A stretch of DNA of 64,000 nt from Stenotrophomonas sp. 704A1 (lineage in GTDB: Bacteria > Pseudomonadota > Gammaproteobacteria > Xanthomonadales > Xanthomonadaceae). The notes under the pieces were generated by a model, which had not been told where the DNA came from, ran no database searches, and saw nothing but the letters and a program-made list of their open reading frames with translations. Numbering within the stretch: position 1 is the first letter of the stretch; every line of letters begins with the position of its first letter. The stretch covers positions 3,063,501 through 3,127,500 of the forward strand of contig NZ_CP130831.1 of assembly GCF_030549525.1 (NCBI RefSeq). The letters are read 5' to 3'. Positions 8,593 through 17,023 of this stretch are shown piece by piece. The translations under genes and the position numbers were made by a program.

Positions 8593-9222
8593 TTGAACGC
8601 CCCTGCATTGCTGGCCGCCAGTGGCCTGCGTTTCTCCCGCAATGACGAGCCGGTGTTCGGCCCGCTGGACTTCCATGTGGATGCCGGCGAAGCGCTGCTG
8701 GTACAGGGCGGCAACGGCGCCGGCAAGACCACCCTGCTGCGGGTGCTGGCCGGTCTGGCGCGGCCGGGCGCGGGCCAGGTGCTGATCGACGGAAAGCCGG
8801 CCAGCAATGCCGAGCGCGCGCGCTTCGTTGCCTACCTCAGCCACCTGCCGGCGCTGAAGCCGGACCTGGACACGCTGGAGAACCTGCACTTCCTGTGTGG
8901 CCTGCACGGGCGCCGTGCCCGGCAGATGCCCGGCAACGCGCTGGCGATCGTCGGCCTGGCCGGTTACGAGGACACCCTCGTCCGGCATCTGTCCGCCGGG
9001 CAGAAGCGGCGCCTGGCGCTGGCCCGCGTCTGGCTGTCGCCGGCACCGCTGTGGCTGCTCGACGAACCCTATGCCAACCTCGACCTGGAGGGCATCACCC
9101 TGGTCAACCGGATGATCTCGGCGCACCTGCGCAGCGGTGGCGCGGCACTGGTCACCACCCACGGTGCGTATGCCGCGCCGCCGGTGCGGACGCGCCAGCT
9201 CGATCTCGGCGGTGAAGCATGA
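8593..9222 (+). CDS. ccmA: Heme exporter ATP-binding protein CcmA
   Basis: The ATPase of the CcmABCD complex that releases heme-loaded CcmE for cytochrome c maturation. The 209-residue protein has Walker [10 protein letters not shown] (about residue 41), the ABC signature L-S-A-G-Q-K-R-R (about 135) and Walker B L-W-L-L-D-E-P (about 155). It is first in a nine-gene ccm operon and overlaps ccmB by 4 bp. No ATG fits; I chose the TTG at 8593, which puts the Walker A motif at the family distance. The start is less certain than the gene. Confidence 0.92.
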   Translation: MNAPALLAASGLRFSRNDEPVFGPLDFHVDAGEALLVQGGNGAGKTTLLRVLAGLARPGAGQVLIDGKPASNAERARFVAYLSHLPALKPDLDTLENLHFLCGLHGRRARQMPGNALAIVGLAGYEDTLVRHLSAGQKRRLALARVWLSPAPLWLLDEPYANLDLEGITLVNRMISAHLRSGGAALVTTHGAYAAPPVRTRQLDLGGEA

Positions 9223-9914
9223 TCGCGCCGGGCACCGAACCGGGCCTGTGGCAGACCGCGCGGGCACTGCTGACCCGCGACCTGCGCCTGCTCTGGCGCC
9301 GCCGCGGCGATGCGTTGCAGCCGGTGCTGTTCGCCCTGCTGGTGGTGGTGCTGTTCGCGCTTGCGCAGGGCCGCGAACCGACCGCGCTGGCGGCCACCGC
9401 CGGCGCCGTGCTGTGGCTGGCGGTGCTGCTGGCCGGGCAGCTGGCGCTGGATTCGCTGTTCCGCTCCGATGCCGAAGATGGCTCGCTGGAGCAATGGCTG
9501 CTGGCACCGGTGCCGCTGGCCTGGCTGGTGCTGGTGCGGGTGCTGCTGCACTGGGCCACCACCGCCCTGCCGCTGATCGTGCTCAGCCCGCTGCTGGCCG
9601 AAATGCTGCATCTGCCGCATGACCAGCTGCCGATGTTGCTGGCATCGTTGCTGCTGGGAACGCCGCTGTTGAGCCTGATCGGCGGAGTGGTCGCTGCACT
9701 GACCGTCGGCATCCGCCGCTCTGGTATTCTCGTTGCGTTGCTGTCGTTGCCGTTGTACGTACCGGTGCTGGTGTTCGGTGCGGGAAGCGTGGCGGCGGCC
9801 AGCCGCGGTCAGGACCCGGTCGGCGCGCTGCTGATGCTGGGGGCCGGCCTGGTGGTCGCGCTGGTGCTGGCCCCGCTGGCGACAGCCGCTGCCATCCGTA
9901 TTTCTCTGAGTTGA
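9219..9914 (+). CDS. ccmB: Heme exporter membrane protein CcmB
   Basis: Membrane partner of CcmA. At 231 residues it has six hydrophobic segments and conserved features such as D-L-R-L-L-W-R-R near residue 20 and [14 protein letters not shown] near 75, followed by E-D-G-S-L-E-Q-W. It works in the inner membrane in the CcmABCD release complex. It overlaps the ccmA stop as ATGA, so translation is coupled. It is followed by a 43-bp gap before ccmC, the largest gap within the operon. Confidence 0.93.
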   Translation: MIAPGTEPGLWQTARALLTRDLRLLWRRRGDALQPVLFALLVVVLFALAQGREPTALAATAGAVLWLAVLLAGQLALDSLFRSDAEDGSLEQWLLAPVPLAWLVLVRVLLHWATTALPLIVLSPLLAEMLHLPHDQLPMLLASLLLGTPLLSLIGGVVAALTVGIRRSGILVALLSLPLYVPVLVFGAGSVAAASRGQDPVGALLMLGAGLVVALVLAPLATAAAIRISLS

Positions 9915-9957
9915 CCGAGCTGAGAGCCAATCCATCCCTGCTGGATAGCCGTCACGC

Positions 9958-10731
9958 ATGAATCCGATCGTCCGCTGGTTCCATCAACTCGGTTCACCGC
10001 CCACCTTCGACCGCTTCGCCGCGCGCTGGTCCCGGGTCTTCTACGTTGCAGCGGTGCCGGTGCTGCTGATCGGGTTGTGGCAGGGCCTGTTCGTGGCCCC
10101 CCAGGAGCAGAACCAGCACGACGCCTTCCGCATCATCTACATCCACGTGCCCAGCGCCTGGATGAGCCTGTTCGTGTTTGCGCTGATGGCCTTCTACGCA
10201 GCCATCGCGCTGGTCTGGCGGATCAAGATCTGCGAGATCCTGGCCATGGCCTGTGCACCGATGGGCGCCGGCTTCACCCTGATCACCCTGCTGACCGGCA
10301 GCATCTGGGGCAAGGGCACCTGGGGCACCTGGTGGGACTGGGACCCGCGGATGACCAGCGAACTGATCCTGCTGTTCCTGTACCTGGGCGTGATCGGCCT
10401 GTACCACGCCATCGAGGACCGCCGCAGCGCCGCGCGCGCGGCCGGCCTGCTGGCCATCGTCGGCGTCGGCCTGCTGCCGGTGATCCGCTACTCGGTGGAC
10501 TGGTGGGGCGCGTTGCACCAGCGCCAGTCGATCAATGTGTTCGGCGAGAACGCGGTACGGCCGGAACTGATCGCGCCGCTGTGGTGGATGGTGGTCGCGA
10601 CCAAGCTGTGGTTCGTCGGCTCCCTGCTGGCCAAGGCACGCGCCGACAATCTCGTACGTGAAGCGGGCAAGGCCTGGATCGGTGAACGCCTGGGCCGTGG
10701 CGCCCGGCCGCTCGAGGAGGGATCACGATGA
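9958..10731 (+). CDS. ccmC: Heme handling membrane protein CcmC
   Basis: CcmC presents heme to CcmE at the periplasmic face. The 257-residue protein has about six membrane helices and the tryptophan-rich [10 protein letters not shown] motif (about residue 120) of the heme-handling protein family. Periplasmic histidines that ligate heme are seen in Y-I-H-V-P-S-A-W (about 60) and further on in L-H-Q-R-Q-S. It sits between ccmB and ccmD, whose ATG overlaps its stop. Confidence 0.95.
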   Translation: MNPIVRWFHQLGSPPTFDRFAARWSRVFYVAAVPVLLIGLWQGLFVAPQEQNQHDAFRIIYIHVPSAWMSLFVFALMAFYAAIALVWRIKICEILAMACAPMGAGFTLITLLTGSIWGKGTWGTWWDWDPRMTSELILLFLYLGVIGLYHAIEDRRSAARAAGLLAIVGVGLLPVIRYSVDWWGALHQRQSINVFGENAVRPELIAPLWWMVVATKLWFVGSLLAKARADNLVREAGKAWIGERLGRGARPLEEGSR

Positions 10732-10913
10732 CCCACCTGCCCTTCATCATCGCCGCCTTCGCGGTGTTCCTGCTGGTGCTGGCCTGCGACGCGCTGGGTT
10801 CCTGGCTGCGCCTGCGCCATGCGCGGCAACAGGCGCTGCGCCGCCAGCAGCGACTGCAGGCGCGCAGCAACGCGGCGGCGCCGGCACCGCTGGCCACCGA
10901 GCTCAGCCGATGA
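10728..10913 (+). CDS. ccmD: CcmD small membrane protein
   Basis: A 61-residue single-span protein: a short periplasmic N-terminus, one hydrophobic helix (about residues 5-25) and a positively charged cytoplasmic tail [12 protein letters not shown]. This is the typical CcmD layout; CcmD is needed to release holo-CcmE from CcmABC. It overlaps ccmC upstream and ccmE downstream by 4 bp each. Identity rests mostly on size, topology and position. Confidence 0.9.
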   Translation: MTHLPFIIAAFAVFLLVLACDALGSWLRLRHARQQALRRQQRLQARSNAAAPAPLATELSR

Positions 10914-11371
10914 CGCCGGTCCAGCGACGCCGCATGATCTGGGTGCTGTTGCTGCTGCTGGCCTCCGGGCTGGCAACCACCCTGGTGGCCTTCGCCCTGC
11001 AGCGCAATATCGCCTACCTGTACACGCCCTCGGAAGTGCTGCGCGGCGATGTCGATGGCCAGGCACGTTTCCGCCTCGGCGGCATGGTGGTGAAGGGCTC
11101 GTTCAACCGCCCCAGCGGGTCGCTGGAGGCGCATTTCGTGGTGACCGACGGCGATGCGACCCTGCCGGTGACCACCTCGCGGATCCTGCCGGACATGTTC
11201 CGCGAGGGCACCGCCGTGGTTGCCAGCGGCCGCCTGCAGGACGGCACCTTCGTCGCCGACGAAGTGCTGGCCAAGCACGATGAGAACTACGTGCCCAAGG
11301 AAGTGGCCGACAAGATGGGCGATGCGCACCGCAAGCATGATGTGCCGGTCCCGGCGCCCGAGGTGCGCTGA
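10910..11371 (+). CDS. ccmE: Heme chaperone CcmE
   Basis: A 153-residue periplasmic heme chaperone anchored by one N-terminal helix (about residues 9-30), with an OB-fold domain behind it. The heme-binding His123 lies in the [10 protein letters not shown] motif, with Tyr127 four residues on, as in the family. A flexible charged tail follows. It takes heme from CcmC and hands it to CcmF for attachment to cytochrome c. The stop codon abuts the GTG start of ccmF. Confidence 0.96.
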   Translation: MTPVQRRRMIWVLLLLLASGLATTLVAFALQRNIAYLYTPSEVLRGDVDGQARFRLGGMVVKGSFNRPSGSLEAHFVVTDGDATLPVTTSRILPDMFREGTAVVASGRLQDGTFVADEVLAKHDENYVPKEVADKMGDAHRKHDVPVPAPEVR

Positions 11372-13291
11372 GTGCTGCCCGAACTCGGTCAGATCCTGCT
11401 GGTATGTGCGCTGCTGGCATCACTGCTGCAGGCCGGGCTGCCACTGGCCGGCGCGCAGCGCGGCAACGCCGCCTGGATGGCGGTTGCACGTCCGGCGGCC
11501 CTGGCCCAGCTGCTGCTGCTGGCCGGTGCCTTCGCGGTCCTGACCGCAGCGTTCGTGCAGCAGGACTTCTCGGTGCGCTACGTGGCCGAGAATTCCAATT
11601 CACTGCTGCCGCTGATCTACCGCTACTCGGCGGTCTGGGGCGCGCACGAAGGCTCGCTGCTGATGTGGGCGCTGGTGCTGGCGCTGTGGACCGGCGCGGT
11701 CGCGCTGTTGTCGCGGCACCTGCCGGCACCGGTGCAGGCACGCGTGCTGGCGGTGATGGGCGTGGTCAGTGTCGGCTTCCTCGCCTTCCTGATCTTCACC
11801 TCCAACCCGTTCCTGCGCCTGGACCCGGCACCGCTGGAGGGCCGCGACCTCAATCCGCTGCTGCAGGATCCGGGGCTGATCATCCATCCGCCGATGCTGT
11901 ACCTGGGTTACGTCGGCTTCGCGGTGCCGTTCGCCTTTGCCGTGGCGGCCCTGCTGGAGGGCCGGGTGGATGCGCGCTGGCAGCGCTGGACGCGGCCCTG
12001 GACCAACGTGGCCTGGGGCTTCCTGACCCTGGGCATCGCGCTGGGCAGCTGGTGGGCGTACTACGAACTCGGCTGGGGCGGCTGGTGGTTCTGGGATCCG
12101 GTGGAGAACGCCAGCTTCATGCCGTGGCTGGCCGGCGCCGCACTGATCCATTCGCAGGCGGTCACCGAAAAGCGCGGCACCTTCGGCAGCTGGACGCTGC
12201 TGCTGGCGATCGCGGCCTTCGCATTGTCGCTGCTGGGCACCTTCCTGGTGCGCTCCGGCGTGCTGACCAGCGTGCACTCGTTCGCCGCCGATCCCTCGCG
12301 CGGGTTGTTCATCCTGGTGTTCCTGTCGGTGCTGGTCGGCGGCAGCCTGCTGCTGTATGCACTGCGCGCGCCGCGCCTGTCGGTGGATGCGGACGACCCG
12401 CGCCGCGGCTTCACCGCGACCTCGCGCGAAACCCTGCTGCTGGCCAACAACCTGCTGCTGGCCAGTGCCTGCGCGATGGTCCTGCTCGGCACGTTGTATC
12501 CGCTGCTGGCCGATGCGCTGTCGCTGGGCAAGATATCGGTCGGTCCGCCCTACTTCGGCAGCCTGTTCCTGCTGCTGATGGCACCGATGGTGCTGCTGCT
12601 GCCCTTCGGCCCGCTGGTGAAATGGCAGCGCGACCAGCCCTCGCGGGCGCTGGCCCTGCTGCTGCCGTGGCTGGGCCTGGCGCTGCTGCTGGGCGCCTGG
12701 GCCTGGTGGCAGGCACCGCAGAACGGCTGGAAGGCCGGCATCGGCGTTGCGGCCGCGGCGTGGGTCGGGCTGGGGACGGCCCGCTTCGTCTGGCAGCGCC
12801 TGCGCGGCAATGGCCGGTTCACCGCAGAGATGCTCGGCATGATCGTCGGCCACGCAGGCGTCGCCGTGTTCCTGGCCGGTGCCCTGCTGGTGGAAGCGCT
12901 GAATGTGCAGCGCGAGGTGGCGCTGTCGCCCGGCCAGCAGGTGCAGGTGGGCCGCCATGAAGTGCGCTTCGAGGGGGTCGACCACCACGAGGGCCCGAAC
13001 TTCATCGCCGACCGCGGTCACCTGCGGGTGCTGCGCGATGGCCGCGAGCAGGCGTTGCTGCACCCGGAGAAACGCCAGTACGCCAGCGGTGGCCAGGTGA
13101 TGACCGAAGCCGGCATCGATGCACGGATCGGCGGTGATGTCTACGTGGCATTGGGCGAGCCGCTGGGCAACAATGCATGGGCGGTGCGGGTCCACATCAA
13201 GCCTTTCGTGCGCTGGATCTGGCTGGGTGCGCTGTTGATGGCACTGGGCGGTTTCATCACCGCCGCCGACCGCCGCTTTCGTCGTCCGTAG
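11372..13291 (+). CDS. ccmF: Heme lyase subunit CcmF
   Basis: CcmF is the large membrane subunit of the cytochrome c heme lyase (CcmFGHI). At 639 residues it has about 15 hydrophobic segments and the tryptophan-rich W-G-G-W-W-F-W-D-P-V-E-N motif (about residue 235). Heme-ligand histidines are visible near residue 170 (I-I-H-P-P-M) and 262 (L-I-H-S-Q-A-V-T). The C-terminal periplasmic loop has the usual V-D-H-H-E-G-P-N. Starts with GTG directly after the ccmE stop, as expected for coupled genes. Confidence 0.96.
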   Translation: MLPELGQILLVCALLASLLQAGLPLAGAQRGNAAWMAVARPAALAQLLLLAGAFAVLTAAFVQQDFSVRYVAENSNSLLPLIYRYSAVWGAHEGSLLMWALVLALWTGAVALLSRHLPAPVQARVLAVMGVVSVGFLAFLIFTSNPFLRLDPAPLEGRDLNPLLQDPGLIIHPPMLYLGYVGFAVPFAFAVAALLEGRVDARWQRWTRPWTNVAWGFLTLGIALGSWWAYYELGWGGWWFWDPVENASFMPWLAGAALIHSQAVTEKRGTFGSWTLLLAIAAFALSLLGTFLVRSGVLTSVHSFAADPSRGLFILVFLSVLVGGSLLLYALRAPRLSVDADDPRRGFTATSRETLLLANNLLLASACAMVLLGTLYPLLADALSLGKISVGPPYFGSLFLLLMAPMVLLLPFGPLVKWQRDQPSRALALLLPWLGLALLLGAWAWWQAPQNGWKAGIGVAAAAWVGLGTARFVWQRLRGNGRFTAEMLGMIVGHAGVAVFLAGALLVEALNVQREVALSPGQQVQVGRHEVRFEGVDHHEGPNFIADRGHLRVLRDGREQALLHPEKRQYASGGQVMTEAGIDARIGGDVYVALGEPLGNNAWAVRVHIKPFVRWIWLGALLMALGGFITAADRRFRRP

Positions 13292-13300
13292 GAGTTCCCC

Positions 13301-13918
13301 ATGTCCGAGTCACCCGCCCCGCGCCCTTCCCGTCCGCTGCCGCCGGTAGCCATCGTGATCGGTGTCCTGTTCTTCTTCGGCCTGCTCGGGCTGATGATCT
13401 ACGGGGTGATGAAGTCGGGCGATCCGCAGCGCGACGTGCTGCCTTCGGCGCTGATCGACAAGCCCGCCCCGGCCTTCGCGCTGCCGGTCCTGCACGACCC
13501 GCAGATGATCGTGCGCAGCGACGAGCTGCGCGGCGCGCCGTACCTGCTCAACGTCTGGGGCAGCTGGTGCGCCGCCTGCCGTGAAGAGCACCCGGTGCTG
13601 ACCCGCTTCGCCGAAAGCAAGCGCGTGCGCGTGATCGGCTACAACTGGAAGGATGAACCCAGCGACGCGCTGCACTGGCTGGAACAGCTGGGCAACCCGT
13701 TCATGGTGGTGCTGAGCGACATCGAAGGGCGCACCGCGATCGACTGGGGGGTGACCGCCGCGCCGGAAACCTTCCTGGTCGACGGTAGCGGCATCGTGCG
13801 CTGGAAGTACAGCGGCGCGATGACCCAGCAGGTGGTCGACGAGAAGCTGGTGCCGGCACTGGAGAAGCTCGAGAAGGCCCAGGGCAACGCCGGCAACACC
13901 CTGCAGGCCGCGCCGTAA
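13301..13918 (+). CDS. ccmG: Thiol:disulfide interchange protein CcmG/DsbE
   Basis: A membrane-anchored thioredoxin-like protein that keeps the apocytochrome c CxxCH cysteines reduced for heme attachment. The 205-residue product has one N-terminal helix (about 14-36) and a thioredoxin fold with the active site W-C-A-A-C (Cys90, Cys93), plus the G-V-x-A-A-P-E-T-F cis-proline region near 148. E. coli has Pro-Thr between the cysteines where this protein has Ala-Ala. Position between ccmF and ccmH is standard. Confidence 0.95.
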   Translation: MSESPAPRPSRPLPPVAIVIGVLFFFGLLGLMIYGVMKSGDPQRDVLPSALIDKPAPAFALPVLHDPQMIVRSDELRGAPYLLNVWGSWCAACREEHPVLTRFAESKRVRVIGYNWKDEPSDALHWLEQLGNPFMVVLSDIEGRTAIDWGVTAAPETFLVDGSGIVRWKYSGAMTQQVVDEKLVPALEKLEKAQGNAGNTLQAAP

Positions 13919-13922
13919 GCGC

Positions 13923-14381
13923 ATGCGCAGGTTGCGGCCCCTGCTGCTGGCGATCACCCTGGCGCTGCCGTTGCCCGGCCTGGCCCAGCAGCCCGTACAC
14001 GATCCGCGACCGCTGGCCTTCCGCGATGCGGCCGAGGAAGCCCGCTTCCATGACCTGGCCGCGCAGCTGCGCTGCGTGCAGTGCCAGAACCAGTCGCTGG
14101 CCGACTCCAACGCACAGATCGCACAGGACCTGCGCCGCGAAGTACTGCAGCTGATGCAGCAGGGCCACGATGACACGGCCATCAAGCAGTTCCTGGTCGC
14201 CCGTTATGGCGAATTCGTGCTTTACCAGCCGCCGCTGCAGCCGGGCACCTGGCTGCTGTGGGCCGGGCCGCTGCTGGTGCTGGGCGGCGGTGCGCTGGTG
14301 GTGCTGGGCATCGTCCGCCGCCGCAGCCGCCAGGTGGCATCGGTGGTACCGACCGACCGCGATGGAGGCGATGGCTGGTGA
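13923..14381 (+). CDS. ccmH: Cytochrome c maturation protein CcmH
   Basis: A 152-residue protein with a signal peptide (cleavage near A-Q-Q, residue 22). The periplasmic helical domain carries the R-C-V-Q-C-Q-N-Q-S motif (Cys51, Cys54), which reduces the apocytochrome disulfide, and a C-terminal membrane helix follows (about 105-130). This is the short form, with the TPR part encoded separately by ccmI, whose GTG overlaps its end by 4 bp. Confidence 0.95.
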   Translation: MRRLRPLLLAITLALPLPGLAQQPVHDPRPLAFRDAAEEARFHDLAAQLRCVQCQNQSLADSNAQIAQDLRREVLQLMQQGHDDTAIKQFLVARYGEFVLYQPPLQPGTWLLWAGPLLVLGGGALVVLGIVRRRSRQVASVVPTDRDGGDGW

Positions 14382-15367
14382 GTGGATCGCTGCTTGTCCT
14401 GGCCGCGCTGACGGCAGCCGTGATGGCCGTGCTGGTGCTGTGGCCGCTGCGTCGGCATGGCCGCAGCGGTTTCATCGTCGGCGTGGTCGCGGTGGCCGTG
14501 GCCGGCGCCTGCCTGTACCTGCTGGTCGGCAACCCGCGGGCCGCGCAGGTGCAGCCGGCGCCTTCGGTCGCCACCCTGCGCGACGGCGTACAGGCGCTGC
14601 AGCAGGCCCTGGAGCGCGACCCGCAACGTGCCGACGGCTGGGCGCTGCTCGGTCGATCGCAGGCCGAGCTGGGCAACGTCACCGCGGCAGCCGACGCCTT
14701 CAAGCGCGCCGCAGCACTGGCACCGGATGATCCGGGCGTGCTGGTGGAAGCAGCGCAGGCGCGTGCCCAGGCCGATCCGGCCAAGCAGTTCGACGATACC
14801 GCGCTGGGCTGGCTGCAGCGGGCGCGCACGCTGGCGCCGGATGCCGAACGCGCGAGCTGGCTGCTGGGCATTGCGCTGCGCCAGCGCGGCCGCAATGCCG
14901 AAGCGGCGGCCGTCTGGAGCGGCCTGCTGCCACGCCTGGAACCGGGCGCAGCACAGGCCCTGCAGGCGCAGATCGCCATCGCCCGCGATGCGGCCGGACA
15001 GGCCGCCGATGCGCCTGCCGCGACGACGCCTGCGCTGCTGCAGGTGCGCGTGCAGTTGCCCGCATCGCCGGCGGCATCGACGTGGCCAGCCGGCACCCAG
15101 GTGTTCGTGCTTGCACGCGCGGTCGGCGGGCCGCCGATGCCGGTGGCGGCGCGCCGGCTGCCGCTGGCCGGCTTCCCGGCCACCGTCGGCCTTGGCGACG
15201 GCGACAGCCCGATGCCGACCGCACCGCTGTCGGCGCACCGCGAGGTGGAAGTGCTGGCACGGATCTCGCGCAGCGGCAGCGCCAACCGCAGTGAGGGCGA
15301 CCTGCAGAGCGAAGTGGTGCGGGTGACGCTGCCGCATGATGGCGTGGTCGAGTTGCGTTTCCGCTGA
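14378..15367 (+). CDS. ccmI: Cytochrome c maturation protein CcmI
   Basis: A 329-residue apocytochrome c chaperone of the heme lyase complex. Two membrane helices (about 4-22 and 32-50) are followed by TPR repeats (A-L-E-R-D-P-Q-R-A-D-G-W-A-L-L-G-R near residue 85, and A-L-A-P-D-D-P-G-V-L-V-E-A near 115). A C-terminal beta domain has the family pattern V-F-V-L-A-R-A-V-G-G-P-P-M-P-V-A. The GTG at 14378 overlaps the ccmH stop. It closes the ccm operon; no strong terminator follows. Confidence 0.93.
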   Translation: MSGSLLVLAALTAAVMAVLVLWPLRRHGRSGFIVGVVAVAVAGACLYLLVGNPRAAQVQPAPSVATLRDGVQALQQALERDPQRADGWALLGRSQAELGNVTAAADAFKRAAALAPDDPGVLVEAAQARAQADPAKQFDDTALGWLQRARTLAPDAERASWLLGIALRQRGRNAEAAAVWSGLLPRLEPGAAQALQAQIAIARDAAGQAADAPAATTPALLQVRVQLPASPAASTWPAGTQVFVLARAVGGPPMPVAARRLPLAGFPATVGLGDGDSPMPTAPLSAHREVEVLARISRSGSANRSEGDLQSEVVRVTLPHDGVVELRFR

Positions 15368-15425
15368 ACCCTGCACCGCTGCGCTCGCCGGACACGACCC
15401 GGCGCCAGCGTGAAACGCCACACCG

Positions 15426-15459
15426 CCTGCGCCGTGCGCCAACCTGCGCCGTGCGCCAA
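15426..15459. repeat. Perfect 17-bp tandem duplication
   Basis: CCTGCGCCGTGCGCCAA occurs twice head to tail (15426-15442 and 15443-15459) in the short gap between ccmI and the MetX-family gene, about 50 bp before its start codon. It may be replication slippage. Confidence 0.85.
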
Positions 15460-15510
15460 TGGAAACCAGCGTGTCGCCAGCTGCACATGCGGCACCGCTA
15501 GAATGTCGAC

Positions 15511-16623
15511 ATGACCGAATTCATTCCGCCCGGCACCCGTTTCCACGCCCTGCCCTCGCCCTTTGCATGCAAGCGCGGTGGCGCCCTGCTCGGCGCGCGC
15601 GTGGCCTACGAGACCTGGGGCTCGCTGGCCGCGGATGCCAGCAACGCGATCCTGATCGTCACCGGCCTGTCGCCCGATGCGCACGCGGCCGCCAACCCGG
15701 CCAATCCGGCCGCGGGCTGGTGGGAGGCGATGGTCGGCCCCGGCAAGCCGATCGACAGCGACCGCTGGTTCGTGATCTGCGTGAACTCGCTGGGCAGCTG
15801 CAAGGGCTCCACCGGCCCGGCCTCGCTCAACCCGGCCAGCGGTGAACCGTATCGGCTCGATTTCCCCGAGCTGTCCATCGAGGACGGCGCGCGCGCCGCG
15901 GTCGAGGTCGTGCGCGCGCTGGGCATCGGGCAGCTGGCCTGCATCGTCGGCAATTCGATGGGCGGCATGACGGCACTGGCGGTGCTGATGCTGCATCCGG
16001 GCATCGCGCGCAGTCACATCAACATCTCCGGCAGTGCGCAGGCGCTGCCGTTCTCCATCGCCATCCGTTCGCTGCAGCGCGAGGCGATCCGCCTCGATCC
16101 CCGTTGGAACGGCGGCCACTACGACGATGCCGCCTATCCCGAATCGGGCATGCGCATGGCGCGCAAGCTCGGCGTCATCACCTACCGTTCGGCGCTGGAA
16201 TGGGATGGCCGGTTCGGCCGCGTGCGGCTGGATTCGGACCAGGCCGACGACGATCCGTTCGGGCTGGAATTCCAGGTCGAGAGCTATCTGGAAGGTCACG
16301 CGCGCCGCTTCGTGCGCTTCTTCGATCCGAACTGCTACCTGTACCTGAGCCGTTCGATGGACTGGTTCGACCTGGCCGAGTATGCCGATGGCGATGTGCT
16401 GGCCGGGCTGGCGAAGATCCGCGTGGACAAGGCGCTGGCCATCGGGGCCAACACCGACATCCTGTTCCCGGTGCAGCAACAGCAGCAGATCGCCGACGGC
16501 CTGCGTGCCGGGGGCGCCGATGCGCGGTTCATCGGCCTGGAATCACCGCAGGGCCACGACGCCTTCCTGGTCGACTTCGAGCGCTTCGGCCCGGCCGTGC
16601 GCGGCTTCCTCGACGACCTGTAG
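15511..16623 (+). CDS. metX: MetX-family acyltransferase, likely serine O-succinyltransferase
   Basis: An alpha/beta-hydrolase-fold acyltransferase of 370 residues. The catalytic triad is visible: Ser in V-G-N-S-M-G-G-M (about 152), Asp in G-A-N-T-D-I-L-F-P (about 315) and His in P-Q-G-H-D-A-F-L (about 350). The family was named homoserine O-acetyltransferase, but members from Xanthomonadaceae have been reported as serine O-succinyltransferases that feed cysteine synthesis. The N-S-M-G-G-M oxyanion motif and the absence of methionine genes nearby suit that reading. Substrate cannot be proven from sequence by eye, so homoserine acylation stays possible. A DUF1294-type gene overlaps its end. 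Confidence 0.85.
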   Translation: MTEFIPPGTRFHALPSPFACKRGGALLGARVAYETWGSLAADASNAILIVTGLSPDAHAAANPANPAAGWWEAMVGPGKPIDSDRWFVICVNSLGSCKGSTGPASLNPASGEPYRLDFPELSIEDGARAAVEVVRALGIGQLACIVGNSMGGMTALAVLMLHPGIARSHINISGSAQALPFSIAIRSLQREAIRLDPRWNGGHYDDAAYPESGMRMARKLGVITYRSALEWDGRFGRVRLDSDQADDDPFGLEFQVESYLEGHARRFVRFFDPNCYLYLSRSMDWFDLAEYADGDVLAGLAKIRVDKALAIGANTDILFPVQQQQQIADGLRAGGADARFIGLESPQGHDAFLVDFERFGPAVRGFLDDL

Positions 16624-16967
16624 TGGCGTGGCGGCGCACGCTGGCGCTGGCCGCGCTCGGCGCCCTGCTCGCGCTGATGGTCAGCGGCGTGCTGCCGCGG
16701 TGGGCTGGCGGCTGGTGCCTGCTGGCCAGCGCGGTGTCGTTCGGACTGTACGGGCATGACAAGCGCGCGGCGCGGCGCAGGCAATGGCGCATTCCCGAGC
16801 GCACGCTGCAGCTGCTGGCATTCGCCGGTGGTTGGCCGGGTGCGCTGCTGGCGCAGGCGCTGTTCTGCCACAAGCACCGCAAGGCGGAATTCCAGTGGGT
16901 GTTCTGGCTGTGCGTGGTGGCCAACGTCGCGTCCATCGCGGTGATGCTGCGCGAATTTCCGCGGTGA
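16623..16967 (+). CDS. DUF1294-family small membrane protein
   Basis: A 114-residue membrane protein with about four hydrophobic segments and the DUF1294 hallmarks Y-G-H-D-K-R-A-A-R-R, then R-I-P-E-R-T-L, A-G-G-W-P-G-A and H-K-H-R-K-A-E-F. Many family members carry an N-terminal cold-shock domain; this one lacks it. The GTG overlaps the stop of the preceding gene. Function unknown. Confidence 0.85.
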   Translation: MAWRRTLALAALGALLALMVSGVLPRWAGGWCLLASAVSFGLYGHDKRAARRRQWRIPERTLQLLAFAGGWPGALLAQALFCHKHRKAEFQWVFWLCVVANVASIAVMLREFPR

Positions 16968-16999
16968 ACGGCCGCCGGGGCAAACGCCGCCATGCACGC

Positions 17000-17023
17000 A
17001 GGTGCCGACGCGGGCCGGCACCT
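17000..17023. terminator. Hairpin at the convergent gene ends
   Basis: AGGTGCCG and CGGCACCT form an 8-bp stem with an 8-base loop between the DUF1294 gene (plus) and cydC (minus); it touches the cydC stop. There is no T-run, so termination activity is uncertain. Confidence 0.4.
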
